Position numbers and translations under genes: made by a program
Notes under the pieces: generated by a model
What the model saw: the letters and a program-made list of their open reading frames with translations, nothing else
The model's database searches: none
Told to the model about the DNA's origin: nothing
Shown: in pieces, positions 1 through 8,575 of the stretch
Numbering within the stretch: position 1 is the stretch's first letter
Layout: the number at the start of each line of letters is the position of its first letter
From: Streptomyces griseocarneus
GTDB lineage: Bacteria; Actinomycetota; Actinomycetes; Streptomycetales; Streptomycetaceae
Direction of reading: 5' to 3'
Assembly: GCF_014655595.1 (NCBI RefSeq)
Contig: NZ_BNBL01000020.1
Span: forward strand, 1-64,000
Length of the DNA: 64,000 bases

Positions 1-160
1 CGAGAGCGGAACAACCAGGCGGAATAGGCCCGGTCGTTCACAGCGTCCTCGCTGTGTGTGCCTACCCAATCCTTAATCGGATCCGGCAGGACTTTTAAAG
101 GAACCTCATCCATCGAGATGGACGGGGTGTCAACATATCTGGCGTTGACTTTTGGCACGC

Positions 161-174
161 TGTTGAGTTCTCAA
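161..174 (-). promoter_or_regulatory. boxA-like antitermination element of the rrn leader
   Basis: The minus strand reads TTGAGAACTCAACA. This is the actinobacterial rRNA-leader element with the TTTGAGAACTC core, normally located between the last promoter and 16S. It is expected to load Nus factors on the leader transcript. Confidence 0.65.
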
Positions 175-252
175 GGAACGGACGCTTCCTTTGTACTCAC
201 TCAGTGGTATTCACTGGGCTTTCCTCCGGGCGCTTCCCTTCGGTGTTCCACC

Positions 253-282
253 ACTCTATCAGGACTTTTCCGACCCGTTCAC
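253..282 (-). promoter_or_regulatory. candidate rrn promoter
   Basis: On the minus strand, GTGAAC (282-277) is followed after 18 bases by TAGAGT (258-253). This is a plausible sigma-HrdB-type promoter pointing into the rRNA leader. Streptomyces rrn operons carry several tandem promoters, and the others are not clear by eye. Confidence 0.45.
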
Positions 283-583
283 CGCCCGTTTCCTCATGCA
301 CGAAGGCATGCAGAAAGCACCAGCGGATCCAGGAATTGGATCTCATCCGAATGGAGGCCGCCCTCGCCTTGCCAGCAGTTGACTGCGGGCCTCGGTCGTG
401 GGCAGGGATCTGACAGTACATGCCTCCCTGAGGCGAGGCAAATCGATTACTCAGCGCACACGGCCTCCCGTGCGCACGCTCGTGCGGAATCCTCAGTTCC
501 TATGACTTAGGCTTCCGACCAGTGCGCCGTCCAGGACAGGTAGTGACGGCGCGTGATGATTCTCCACCTCTGGGAGGCTTCCC

Positions 584-1033
584 ATGACCACCGTGACGTC
601 CCCGATCGCCGGACGCGCCATCGGACTCGCGGCAGTGCCCGACCCGGTCTTCTCCGGCGCGATGGTGGGACCCGGTACCGCTATCGACCCCGTGCGTGAG
701 CCCCACGCCGCGGTCTCCCCCATCGACGGCGTCATCGTTTCGCTCCACCCCCACGCGTTCGTCGTCGTCGACCCCGAGGGCCACGGCGTGCTGACGCACC
801 TCGGCATCGACACCGTCCAGCTGAACGGTGAGGGCTTCGAGCTGCTCGTCAACAAGGGCGACACCGTCTCGCGCGGCCAGGAGGTCGTGCGCTGGAACCC
901 GGTCGCCGTCGAGGAGGCCGGCAAGTCCCCGGTCTGCCCGATCGTCGCGCTCGAGGCCACGCCCGACGCCCTGGCCGACGTCCGCGAGGACGGCGACCTC
1001 AAGGCCGGCGACACCCTCTTCACCTGGCAGTGA
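584..1033 (+). CDS. crr: PTS glucose-family enzyme IIA (EIIA-Crr)
   Basis: This 149-aa cytosolic phosphocarrier of the sugar phosphotransferase system takes phosphate from HPr and passes it to membrane permeases. The single EIIA-Glc domain spans almost the whole protein. The phospho-accepting His is H72 in the VLTHLGIDTV motif, and the partner His is H57 in PHAF. GGGAGG lies six bases upstream of the ATG. It precedes ptsI in the same direction with a gap of about 120 bp, the crr-ptsI arrangement of Streptomyces. ptsH is not in the window. The family serves N-acetylglucosamine and related uptake under DasR control. Only a partial DasR-like half site (ACCAGT, 518-523) is visible upstream. Confidence 0.95.
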   Translation: MTTVTSPIAGRAIGLAAVPDPVFSGAMVGPGTAIDPVREPHAAVSPIDGVIVSLHPHAFVVVDPEGHGVLTHLGIDTVQLNGEGFELLVNKGDTVSRGQEVVRWNPVAVEEAGKSPVCPIVALEATPDALADVREDGDLKAGDTLFTWQ

Positions 1034-1156
1034 CGTTTCACCTGCAGTGACCCCAAGCCGTCGACGTCACTGGTGACGACATCACTGACGGCCGGCGGCA
1101 CGTACGACATCCACGGCGGCGGCACGATCCGCCGCATCCAACCGGAGACGGGTGAA

Positions 1157-2827
1157 ATGGAGACAACGCTGCGAGGCGTCGGCGTGAGCCACGGTGTGGC
1201 GATCGGCGAGGTGCGGCACATGGGCACGGCGGTTCTGGAGCCGCCGGCCAAGCAGATTCCGACGGACGAGGCGCCGCGTGAGCAGGGGCGGGCGCGTCAG
1301 GCCGTCGAGGCCGTGGCCGCCGATCTGATCGCGCGCGGCAACCTCGCCGGCGGCGAGGCCCAGCACGTGCTCGAGGCCCAGGCCATGATGGCCCAGGACC
1401 CCGAGCTGATGGCCGATGTCGAACGGCGCATCACCGTCGGCAGCACCGCCGAGCGCGCGGTGTACGACGCCTTTGCCGCCTATCGCGCGCTGCTCGCCAA
1501 CGCGGGCGAGTACCTGGCCGGCCGCGTGGCCGACCTGGACGACGTGCGCAACCGCATCGTCGCGCGCCTGCTGGGCGTGCCGATGCCGGGCGTGCCGGAC
1601 AGCGACGAGCCGTACGTGCTGATCGCGCGGGACCTGGCGCCGGCCGACACCGCGCTGCTCGACCCGACGCTGGTGCTGGGCTTCGTGACCGAGGAGGGCG
1701 GGCCGACGAGCCACTCGGCCATCCTGGCGCGTGCGCTCGGGGTGCCGGCGGTCGTGGCGCTGCCGGGTGCCGGGGAGCTTGCCGAGGGCACGGTGGTGGC
1801 CGTGGACGGCAGCACGGGTGACATCTTCGTCGACCCGAGCCCGGAGAAGCGCGCCGAGCTGACGAAGGCGGCCGAGGAGCGCAAGGCGGCGCTGGCCGCG
1901 TCGTCCGGTCCGGGTGCGACGTCGGACGGGCACAAGGTGCCGCTGCTGGCGAACGTCGGCGGTCCGGCGGACGTTCCGGCGGCGGTCGAGGCGGGTGCGG
2001 AGGGCGTGGGCCTGTTCCGTACCGAGTTCCTCTTCCTGGACGACAGCGCGAAGGCGCCGTCGGAGGCCAAGCAGGTCGAGGCGTACCGCAAGGTGCTCGA
2101 GGCGTTCCCCGAGGGCCGTGTGGTCGTGCGGGTGCTGGACGCGGGCGCGGACAAGCCGCTGGACTTCCTGACGCCGGCCGACGAGCCGAACCCCGCGCTG
2201 GGCGTGCGGGGTCTGCGGACGCTGCTGGACCACCCGGAGGTGCTGCGGACGCAGCTGACGGCGCTGGCCAAGGCGGCCGAGGGGCTGCCGGTCTACCTCG
2301 AGGTCATGGCCCCGATGGTGGCGGACCGTACGGACGCCAGGGCCTTCGCCGACGCCTGCCGCGAGGCGGGGCTGCGGGCGAAGTTCGGCGCGATGGTGGA
2401 GATTCCCTCCGCCGCGCTGCGTGCCCGTTCGATCCTGCAGGAGGTCGAGTTCCTCTCGCTGGGCACGAACGACCTCGCGCAGTACACCTTCGCCGCCGAC
2501 CGTCAGGTGGGCGCGGTCTCGCGTCTGCAGGACCCGTGGCAGCCGGCGCTGCTCGACCTGGTCGCCGCGTCGGCCGAGGCCGCCAAGGCCGAGGGCAAGA
2601 GCTGCGGCGTGTGCGGTGAGGCCGCGTCGGACCCGCTGCTGGCCTGTGTGCTGACGGGTCTGGGCGTGACGAGCCTGTCCATGGGTGCCGCCTCGATCCC
2701 CTACGTCCGTGCCACGCTTGCCAAGCACACGCTCGCCCAGTGCGAGCGTGCCGCCGCTGCCGCGCGTGCCACGGACACGGCCGAGGAGGCCCGTCTGGCC
2801 GCGCAGGCCGTGCTGTCCGGCGAGTGA
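1157..2827 (+). CDS. ptsI: PTS enzyme I (phosphoenolpyruvate-protein phosphotransferase)
   Basis: This protein transfers phosphate from phosphoenolpyruvate to HPr, the first step of the PTS. From the ATG at 1157 it is 556 aa, close to the usual 555-575. An in-frame GTG at 1073 would add 28 unusual residues and has no ribosome site, whereas GGAG sits nine bases before 1157. The N-terminal HPr-binding/phosphohistidine domain carries the active His H186 in GGPTSHSAI. The C-terminal PEP-binding barrel carries the catalytic Cys C486 in GVCGEAASD. It follows crr and probably shares its transcript. Confidence 0.96.
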   Translation: METTLRGVGVSHGVAIGEVRHMGTAVLEPPAKQIPTDEAPREQGRARQAVEAVAADLIARGNLAGGEAQHVLEAQAMMAQDPELMADVERRITVGSTAERAVYDAFAAYRALLANAGEYLAGRVADLDDVRNRIVARLLGVPMPGVPDSDEPYVLIARDLAPADTALLDPTLVLGFVTEEGGPTSHSAILARALGVPAVVALPGAGELAEGTVVAVDGSTGDIFVDPSPEKRAELTKAAEERKAALAASSGPGATSDGHKVPLLANVGGPADVPAAVEAGAEGVGLFRTEFLFLDDSAKAPSEAKQVEAYRKVLEAFPEGRVVVRVLDAGADKPLDFLTPADEPNPALGVRGLRTLLDHPEVLRTQLTALAKAAEGLPVYLEVMAPMVADRTDARAFADACREAGLRAKFGAMVEIPSAALRARSILQEVEFLSLGTNDLAQYTFAADRQVGAVSRLQDPWQPALLDLVAASAEAAKAEGKSCGVCGEAASDPLLACVLTGLGVTSLSMGAASIPYVRATLAKHTLAQCERAAAAARATDTAEEARLAAQAVLSGE

Positions 2828-2845
2828 TCCGGGCGGTGTGACCGG

Positions 2846-2873
2846 CCGCGTGAAGTGAGCCGCGTGAAGTGAG
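2846..2873. repeat. 14-bp perfect tandem duplication after ptsI
   Basis: CCGCGTGAAGTGAG occurs twice, end to end, immediately before the terminator stem and just after the ptsI stop. It is probably a slippage duplication with no evident function. Confidence 0.8.
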
Positions 2874-2905
2874 GGGTGCCCCCGCCCGAGTGGTGGGGGC
2901 ACCCC
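2873..2905. terminator. bidirectional terminator between ptsI and the convergent gene
   Basis: GGGGTGCCCCC (2873-2883) and GGGGGCACCCC (2895-2905) form an 11-bp perfect stem with an 11-nt loop, followed by a pyrimidine-rich run. It lies between two convergent genes and can serve both. Confidence 0.75.
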
Positions 2906-2923
2906 TTCCTCTTTGTGCCTCCC

Positions 2924-3820
2924 TTACGCGTCCCCCTCCAGGTCGAGCGGGATCCCCGCGCGGTACTCGACGCCGTGCTCGGGCGGCACGGGTTCGCCGG
3001 TCTCGGCGTCGGTGCAGTAGGCGTCGAAGACCTCGGCCTCGGTGAGGGGTCGCAGCCCGCCGTCCCTCAAGCCCCAGCCGCGGACCGTGTCGGGCCGGCC
3101 GGTGAGGCTGGAGCGCAGGACGATTCCGCCGGGCCGGTCGATGGCGAAGCCGGCGGCGAGCACCGTGCAGAACACCAGGGCCGCGGCCTCGCCCAGGTGG
3201 AGGCTGCCGTCGCGGCACTCGGCGTGGAGCACGGCGATCAGCGGCGTCCCCTCCCCGGTGGGGACGCTGCAGACGAGGTGGTGCGCCCCCTCCCCCACGG
3301 CCTCGAGGATGAGGCGCAGGGCCCTGGAGGCCCGGGCGAAGGCGGCCCGGCCGATGTCCTCGCCGCACGTGGCGCAGCCGCCGCCGGCGGAGAGCAGGGC
3401 GGAGGCGTACTCCCAGGTCGCCTGTTGTTCGGCCTCGTCGATGAGGCGGGGCAGCAGGCGGGCCAGGGACTGGCCTTCGTACGGGACCTTGGTGCCGGCC
3501 GCCGCGACGTCGGCGGTGTAGCGCGTGCGGCTGAGGGCGGTGTCGGGGTTCAGGTGGCGGTTGGCGCAGTAGCGCTCGTAGTCGTCGGGGTCGAAGAGGG
3601 TGACGCTGGTGTACGTGCCCTGGGCGGTCATGGAGCGCAGCAGTTCCTCCACGTGCCGCAGGTAGGTGGCGTGGTCGTCGAAGAGGAAGGAGGTGTAGCG
3701 CCGCATGGCGGCGAAGTCCTTCTCGTCCGCGAGGACGGCCACGGTGCTGGGTGTTTCGCCGCGCAGTGCGCGGCGTGCGTTCTGTCGCTTCCGGCTCCGG
3801 CCGTTGTCGGTGTGCGGCAT
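2924..3820 (-). CDS. conserved hypothetical protein with a CxxC motif
   Basis: This is a 298-aa soluble protein that I do not recognise as a named family. It starts at an ATG with GGGGGAG seven bases upstream. The N-terminal 25 residues are strongly basic. The middle is helical, with a CATCGED motif near residue 150 that could be a metal or redox site. The C-terminal half looks alpha/beta. There are no membrane segments and no signal peptide. It sits alone between the convergent ptsI terminator and acetoacetate-CoA ligase. Codon use matches its neighbours. Confidence 0.75.
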   Translation of the reverse strand: MPHTDNGRSRKRQNARRALRGETPSTVAVLADEKDFAAMRRYTSFLFDDHATYLRHVEELLRSMTAQGTYTSVTLFDPDDYERYCANRHLNPDTALSRTRYTADVAAAGTKVPYEGQSLARLLPRLIDEAEQQATWEYASALLSAGGGCATCGEDIGRAAFARASRALRLILEAVGEGAHHLVCSVPTGEGTPLIAVLHAECRDGSLHLGEAAALVFCTVLAAGFAIDRPGGIVLRSSLTGRPDTVRGWGLRDGGLRPLTEAEVFDAYCTDAETGEPVPPEHGVEYRAGIPLDLEGDA

Positions 3821-3929
3821 GAGCTCCCCCTTGCCCTCGGCGCGCGTGATCGATGCTCACTCACCGTAACCGAGGGCACTGACAGCGGCCGACGTCCGAC
3901 CATTTGTGCAGGTCAGCGGGGTTGGCAGG

Positions 3930-5948
3930 TCAGCGGCGTTCGCGTGCGAGCCGCTCGTAGAAGTCCAGCAGGGCGACGTTGTCGACGGATCCGGGGTTGA
4001 CCGCCTTTTCCAGGGGCGTGCCCTGGAGGAGGCGCTTGACGGGGACCTCGATGCGCTTGCCGGTGAGGGTGTGGGGGATGCCGGGGACCTCGATGACCTC
4101 GTCGGGGACGTGGCGCGGGGAGAGCTGCTCGCGGATGGTGCGCTTGATGCGGTCGAGCAGCGCGTCGTCGAGGGTGGCGCCGGGTGCGAGGTGGACGAAG
4201 AGCGGCATCCAGTAGCCGCCGTCGGGCTGTTCGACGCCGATGACGAGGGATTCGCGGATCTCGGGGAGGCGTTCGACGGCCTCGTAGATGTCGGCGGAGC
4301 CCATGCGGACGCCCTGGCGGTTGAGGGTGGAGTCGGAGCGGCCGTGGATGACGACGGTGCCGCGTGAGGTGAGGGTGATCCAGTCGCCGTGCCGCCAGAC
4401 GCCGGGGAACATCTCGAAGTAGCTCTCGCGGTAGCGGCTGCCGTCGGGGTCGTTCCAGAAGCGGACCGGCATCGAGGGCATGGGGTTGGTGACGACGAGC
4501 TCGCCGACCTCGTCGGTGACGGGCTTGCCGTGCGCGTCCCAGGCCTGCAGGTCCGTGCCGAGGCAGGGGGCCTGGAGTTCGCCGATGTACACGGGCAGGG
4601 TGGGCACGGCGCCCGCGAAGCAGCTGCAGACGTCCGTGCCGCCGCTCACCGACGCGATCCACATGTCCCCCGCCCCCGCTTCGTGGAACGCGTCGTGGAT
4701 CCAGCGGAAGCCGTCGGGCGGCAGCGGGGAGCCGGTCGTGGCGACGCAGCGGACGGTGGAGAGGTCGAAGTCGCGGGCGGGGTGGACGCCGGCCTTGCGG
4801 CAGGCCATGACGTAGGCGGCGGAGGTGCCGAAGAGGGTGGCCCGGGTGCGTTCGGCGACGCGCCACTGGGCGGCGGTGTCGGGGTGGCCGGGGCTGCCGT
4901 CGTAGAGGACGACGGTGGAGCCGACCAGGAGGCCGGAGACGAGGAAGTTCCACATCATCCAGCCGGTGGAGGTGTACCAGAAGAAGCGGTCGCCGGGGCC
5001 GAGGTCGCAGTGCAGGGCGAGCTGCTTGAGGTGTTCGAGGAGGATGCCGCCCTGGGACTGGACGATGGCCTTGGGCAGGCCGGTGGTGCCGGAGGAGTAG
5101 AGCACCCACAGCGGGTGGTCGAAGGGGACCTGCTCGAAGACGGGCTCCACGTCGGCCGCCGTCAGGGCGTCCCATTCCAGGGTGCCCTCGGGGGCCGGGG
5201 TGCCGAGCAGCGGGATGTGGACGACCGCGCGCAGGGTGGGCAGTTCGGCGCGCAGCTCGGCGACGACGTCGGCGCGTTCGTGGCGCTTGCCGCCGTAGTG
5301 GTAGCCGTCGACGGTGAACAGGACGACGGGTTCGACCTGCTGGAAGCGGTCCAGGACGCTGCGGGCGCCGAAGTCGGGGGCGCAGGAGGTCCACACGGCG
5401 CCGACGGCGGCGGTGGCGAGGAGGGCGGCGACGGCCTGCGGGATGTTGGGCAGGTAGCCGCTGACGCGGTCGCCGGGGCGTACGCCGAGGCGGCGCAGTT
5501 CGGCGGCGAGCGAGCCGACCTGGCGGCGGAGCTCGCCCCAGGTGACGGGGCGCGGCTCGTGGGTCTCGTCGACGTGGAGCAGGGCTGCCTCGCCGGCCGT
5601 GGCGGGGTCCTCGGCGGCGCGCAGGGCGTGCTCGGCGTAGTTGAGGGTGGCGCCGGGGAACCACTGGGCTCCGGGCATGGAGGGGTCGGCGAGCACCCGC
5701 TCGTAGGGGGTGGCGAAGCGGACCTCGCACCATTCGGTGACGGCCTGCCAGAAGCGCTCGAGCTCCTCCACCGACCAGCGGTGCAGTGCGCGGTAGCTCG
5801 CCCCGGGGTCGCCGGGGACCGGGGCGGGGGCGCCGTGCCGGTCCGCCGCCCAGGCGTGGAAGCGGGTGACCTGCGCGCGGTCGATGCGTTCCGTGCCGGG
5901 GGTCCACAGGGGCTCCGGCCGGTCGACGGGCTGCGGTGCGGTGGTCAT
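3930..5948 (-). CDS. acetoacetate-CoA ligase (acetoacetyl-CoA synthetase)
   Basis: This 672-aa ANL-superfamily enzyme is predicted to form acetoacetyl-CoA from acetoacetate, ATP and CoA via an adenylate. The start is the ATG at 5948, preceded by GGGAG. A longer frame upstream adds 42 poorly conserved residues. Visible features are the acetyl-CoA-synthetase-like N-terminal domain, the P-loop YSSGTTGLPKA, and the C-terminal LTGKRIEVPVKRLL segment carrying the conserved catalytic Lys that is a target of acetylation in this family. Length fits acetoacetyl-CoA synthetases of 650-675 aa. An 8-bp inverted repeat lies in its upstream region (6034-6076). Confidence 0.9.
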   Translation of the reverse strand: MTTAPQPVDRPEPLWTPGTERIDRAQVTRFHAWAADRHGAPAPVPGDPGASYRALHRWSVEELERFWQAVTEWCEVRFATPYERVLADPSMPGAQWFPGATLNYAEHALRAAEDPATAGEAALLHVDETHEPRPVTWGELRRQVGSLAAELRRLGVRPGDRVSGYLPNIPQAVAALLATAAVGAVWTSCAPDFGARSVLDRFQQVEPVVLFTVDGYHYGGKRHERADVVAELRAELPTLRAVVHIPLLGTPAPEGTLEWDALTAADVEPVFEQVPFDHPLWVLYSSGTTGLPKAIVQSQGGILLEHLKQLALHCDLGPGDRFFWYTSTGWMMWNFLVSGLLVGSTVVLYDGSPGHPDTAAQWRVAERTRATLFGTSAAYVMACRKAGVHPARDFDLSTVRCVATTGSPLPPDGFRWIHDAFHEAGAGDMWIASVSGGTDVCSCFAGAVPTLPVYIGELQAPCLGTDLQAWDAHGKPVTDEVGELVVTNPMPSMPVRFWNDPDGSRYRESYFEMFPGVWRHGDWITLTSRGTVVIHGRSDSTLNRQGVRMGSADIYEAVERLPEIRESLVIGVEQPDGGYWMPLFVHLAPGATLDDALLDRIKRTIREQLSPRHVPDEVIEVPGIPHTLTGKRIEVPVKRLLQGTPLEKAVNPGSVDNVALLDFYERLARERR

Positions 5949-6033
5949 GGCTGCTCCCGGGCTTCTGCGCGTCGTGGGCGGCGCCGCGCGCACGGCGGGA
6001 TGTGCGCGTGGCGTGGCTGACCAGGACGATGCC

Positions 6034-6076
6034 ACGTGATCGACTCGGACACCAGGGTTGGCGCCGCAGATCACGT
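6034..6076. promoter_or_regulatory. inverted repeat in the divergent acsA-like/GH31 intergenic region
   Basis: ACGTGATC (6034-6041) and GATCACGT (6069-6076) are perfect inverted copies separated by 27 bp, midway between the divergent starts at 5948 and 6158. It could be an operator. No regulator gene is adjacent. Confidence 0.3.
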
Positions 6077-6157
6077 CGGCGGGGGTGGGGCCCTGAGGGG
6101 GTGAACGGCAGTTGAACGGTGCGCGCGCCGGTCAGGGGCGGTGGCAGGGTGAGCGGC

Positions 6158-8515
6158 ATGGACGCTGGTGACCTTGTGCGGTCGGAGAAGTGGATGGCCG
6201 CGTTGCGGGTGGTGGGGAGCGCTCAGGGGCTGCGGTCCGTGCGGTCGGCGTGGCGCAGGCAGCGCGTGGACGCGGTGGGGCTGCCCCGGCCGGGGGCGGG
6301 GCGGGCGCGGGTGCCGGGTGCGGTGGTGGGGGCGGACGCGGAGCCGGGCGGTGGGGTGGTGCGGTTCGCGCGGTCGTCGCTGCGGGTGCGGGTGGCGGCG
6401 GGCGGTGCGGTGTTCTGCGGCTGGGACGACGCGGCGCCGGAGCCGTCGTACGCGCTGGACGGGCGCCTTCCGCAGGCGGATGACCGGGCGGTGCTGGAGC
6501 CGGACACCGACGGCGGCTGGCGGGTGGTGTCCGAGCGGGTGCTGGTGGTGGTCTCGCGGCACGGCGCGGTGGAGGTGCGCACGCCGGGCGGGGTGCTGCT
6601 GCGCCGTGACCTGCCGCCGCGCTGGTGGGAGCCGGCGGCGCGGGAGCCGGGCGGGGCGCGGTGGACGCAGCGGTCGGAGGTGCCGGCGGACGGGCGGTTC
6701 TTCGGTCTGGGCGGCCGGGCGGCGGGGCCGCGGCTGCGGGACGGCTCGTACCGGCTGTGGAACACCGACCCGGGGGCCTTCGAGCCTGGGGAGGATCCGC
6801 TGTACATCACGATGCCGGTGCAGCTGGTGGTGGCGGACGCGGGGACGCACCTGGCGTTCCACGACAACACGTGGGACGGCCGCGTGACGCTGTGGGAGGG
6901 CGAGGAGGGCGCGGGGTCGGGGCACGACCGGCCGGGGCGCTGCGAGATCCGGATGGACGGGGGGCCGCTGCGCTACTGGGTGCTGGTGGGCACGCCGGCG
7001 CGGGTGCTGCACGGGTGGGCGGCGCTGACGGGCGCGGCGGCGCTGCCGCCGTCGTGGGCGCTGGGTTACCAGCACGCCCGCTGGGGCTTCGGCAGCGAGC
7101 GGGAGGTGCGGCGGGTGGTGACGGGCTATCTGGAGCGTGGGCTTCCGCTGTCGGCGCTGCACCTGGACATCGATCACTACCGGGGGCACCGGGTGTTCAC
7201 GGTGGACCGGGAGCGGTTTCCCGATCTGCCGGGGCTGGCGGCCGGCCTGCGGGAGGAGGGGGTGCGGCTGGTGTCGATCGTGGATCCGGCGGTGAAGGCG
7301 GAGCCGGGGCTGGCGGTGTACGACGAGGGGGTGGCCGAGGACGCGTTCGTGAAGGACGCGCGGGGACGCCTGGTGCGCGGCGAGGTCTGGCCGGGCGAGG
7401 CGGTGTTCCCCGACTTCACCGATCCCGGCGTGCGCCGCTGGTGGGGCGGGCTGTACGCGGAGCGGCTGGCGCAGGGCTTCGCCGGGTTCTGGCACGACAT
7501 GAACGAGCCGGTGTCCTTCGCCGCGTTCGGCGACCCCACGCTGCCGCGTTCCTCCCGGCACGCGCTGGAGGGGCGCGGCGGGGACCATCGCGAGGCGCAC
7601 AACGTGTACGGGCTGACGATGGCGCGGGCCGGCTACGAGGGACTGTGCGCGCTGCGGCCGCAGGAGCGGCCCTTCCTCTTCTCGCGCTCGGGGTGGGCGG
7701 GCATGCAGCGCTACGGCGGCACGTGGTCGGGCGACGTGGCGACGGGGTGGCCGGGGCTGCGGGCCTCGCTGGCGCTGGTGCTGGGGCTGGGGCTGTGCGG
7801 GGTGCCGTATTCGGGGCCGGACATCGGGGGGTTCACCGGGTTCCCCTCCCCCGAGCTGTTCCTGCGGTGGTTCCAGCTGGGGGCGTACCTGCCGTTGTTC
7901 CGTACGCACGCGGCGATGACGGCGGGGCGGCGGGAGCCGTGGGAGTTCGGCGCCGAGGTGCTCGAGCACGCGGGCGCGGCGCTGCGGGAGCGGACGCGGC
8001 TGCTGCCGTACTTCGTGACGCTGGCCCATCTCGCGCAGCGCACGGGGGCGCCGTACGTGCGGCCGGTGTGGTGGCGGTCGCCGGAGGACCGGGCGCTGCG
8101 GGACTGCGAGGACGAGTTCCTGCTGGGGGACGCGCTGCTGGTGGCGCCGGTGCTGGAGGCGGGGGCGGACCAGCGGGCGGTGCGGCTGCCGCGCGGGCGG
8201 TGGTACGACACGGCGACGGGCCGGGCGTACGAGGGGCCGGGGCAGGTGCTGCTGGACGCGCCGCCGTCGCGCATCCCGGTGCTGGCGCGGGCGGGGTCGG
8301 TGGTGCCGGTGGCGGGTGCGGACGGGGAGGTGGAGCTGGAGGTGTGGGCGCCGGCTCCGGGGCGTACGGGCGGTGGGGTGCTGATCACGGACGCGGGGGC
8401 GGGGTGGGAGCGGCCGGAGGTGGTGCGCTTCACCACGCGGGCGCGGGGCGGGGTGGTGACGGTGGAGCAGGAGGGTGTGCCGGAGGTGGCGTACCGGGTG
8501 CGGATGCGCACCTGA
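6158..8515 (+). CDS. GH31-family alpha-glucosidase
   Basis: This 785-aa retaining glycosidase is predicted to hydrolyse alpha-glucosides (alpha-glucosidase or alpha-xylosidase type). The GH31 signature HDMNEPVSF carries the nucleophile D447, and the acid/base D526 lies in TWSGDVATGW. The order is an N-terminal beta-sandwich (about 40-300), a TIM barrel (about 310-640) and C-terminal beta domains. No signal peptide is seen, so it is probably cytoplasmic and may act on imported oligosaccharides. The start at 6158 is chosen for length and a GGGTGAG site; an in-frame Met at residue 13 is possible. Codon use is extremely G-rich. Confidence 0.9.
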   Translation: MDAGDLVRSEKWMAALRVVGSAQGLRSVRSAWRRQRVDAVGLPRPGAGRARVPGAVVGADAEPGGGVVRFARSSLRVRVAAGGAVFCGWDDAAPEPSYALDGRLPQADDRAVLEPDTDGGWRVVSERVLVVVSRHGAVEVRTPGGVLLRRDLPPRWWEPAAREPGGARWTQRSEVPADGRFFGLGGRAAGPRLRDGSYRLWNTDPGAFEPGEDPLYITMPVQLVVADAGTHLAFHDNTWDGRVTLWEGEEGAGSGHDRPGRCEIRMDGGPLRYWVLVGTPARVLHGWAALTGAAALPPSWALGYQHARWGFGSEREVRRVVTGYLERGLPLSALHLDIDHYRGHRVFTVDRERFPDLPGLAAGLREEGVRLVSIVDPAVKAEPGLAVYDEGVAEDAFVKDARGRLVRGEVWPGEAVFPDFTDPGVRRWWGGLYAERLAQGFAGFWHDMNEPVSFAAFGDPTLPRSSRHALEGRGGDHREAHNVYGLTMARAGYEGLCALRPQERPFLFSRSGWAGMQRYGGTWSGDVATGWPGLRASLALVLGLGLCGVPYSGPDIGGFTGFPSPELFLRWFQLGAYLPLFRTHAAMTAGRREPWEFGAEVLEHAGAALRERTRLLPYFVTLAHLAQRTGAPYVRPVWWRSPEDRALRDCEDEFLLGDALLVAPVLEAGADQRAVRLPRGRWYDTATGRAYEGPGQVLLDAPPSRIPVLARAGSVVPVAGADGEVELEVWAPAPGRTGGGVLITDAGAGWERPEVVRFTTRARGGVVTVEQEGVPEVAYRVRMRT

Positions 8516-8575
8516 GGGGGACGGGGGTGTTCGTCCTCTTCCGCGGTGGGCGGTGCGGCTGGTAAGTGGAGGGTC

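Larger units (their letters stand above)
1..420 (-). promoter_or_regulatory. rRNA operon leader and promoter region (16S gene just off the left edge)
   Basis: Read on the minus strand, this stretch resembles the leader that precedes 16S rRNA in Streptomyces. It has an antiterminator-like box TTGAGAACTCAACA (174-161), a conserved CAACGCCAGATATGTTGACA block (about 147-129), a small hairpin around 41-56 (cagcgtcctcgctg), and it ends in GGTTGTTCCGCTCTCG at the left edge. Mature 16S should begin a few tens of bases beyond position 1, on the minus strand. Several short open frames here on both strands are not genes. The identification rests on recalled leader sequence; no rRNA gene itself is visible. 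Confidence 0.85.

Noticed and set aside
58..510. Short open frames of 60-150 codons on both strands before crr
   Set aside because: They lie in the rRNA leader/promoter region, have no ribosome sites and no protein-like composition.
511..523. DasR site upstream of crr
   Set aside because: Only the right half (ACCAGT) matches; the left half does not, so it is mentioned but not listed as a site.
1073..1156. N-terminal extension of ptsI from the GTG at 1073
   Set aside because: There is no ribosome site, and the added residues are absent from enzyme I proteins. The ATG at 1157 gives the normal length.
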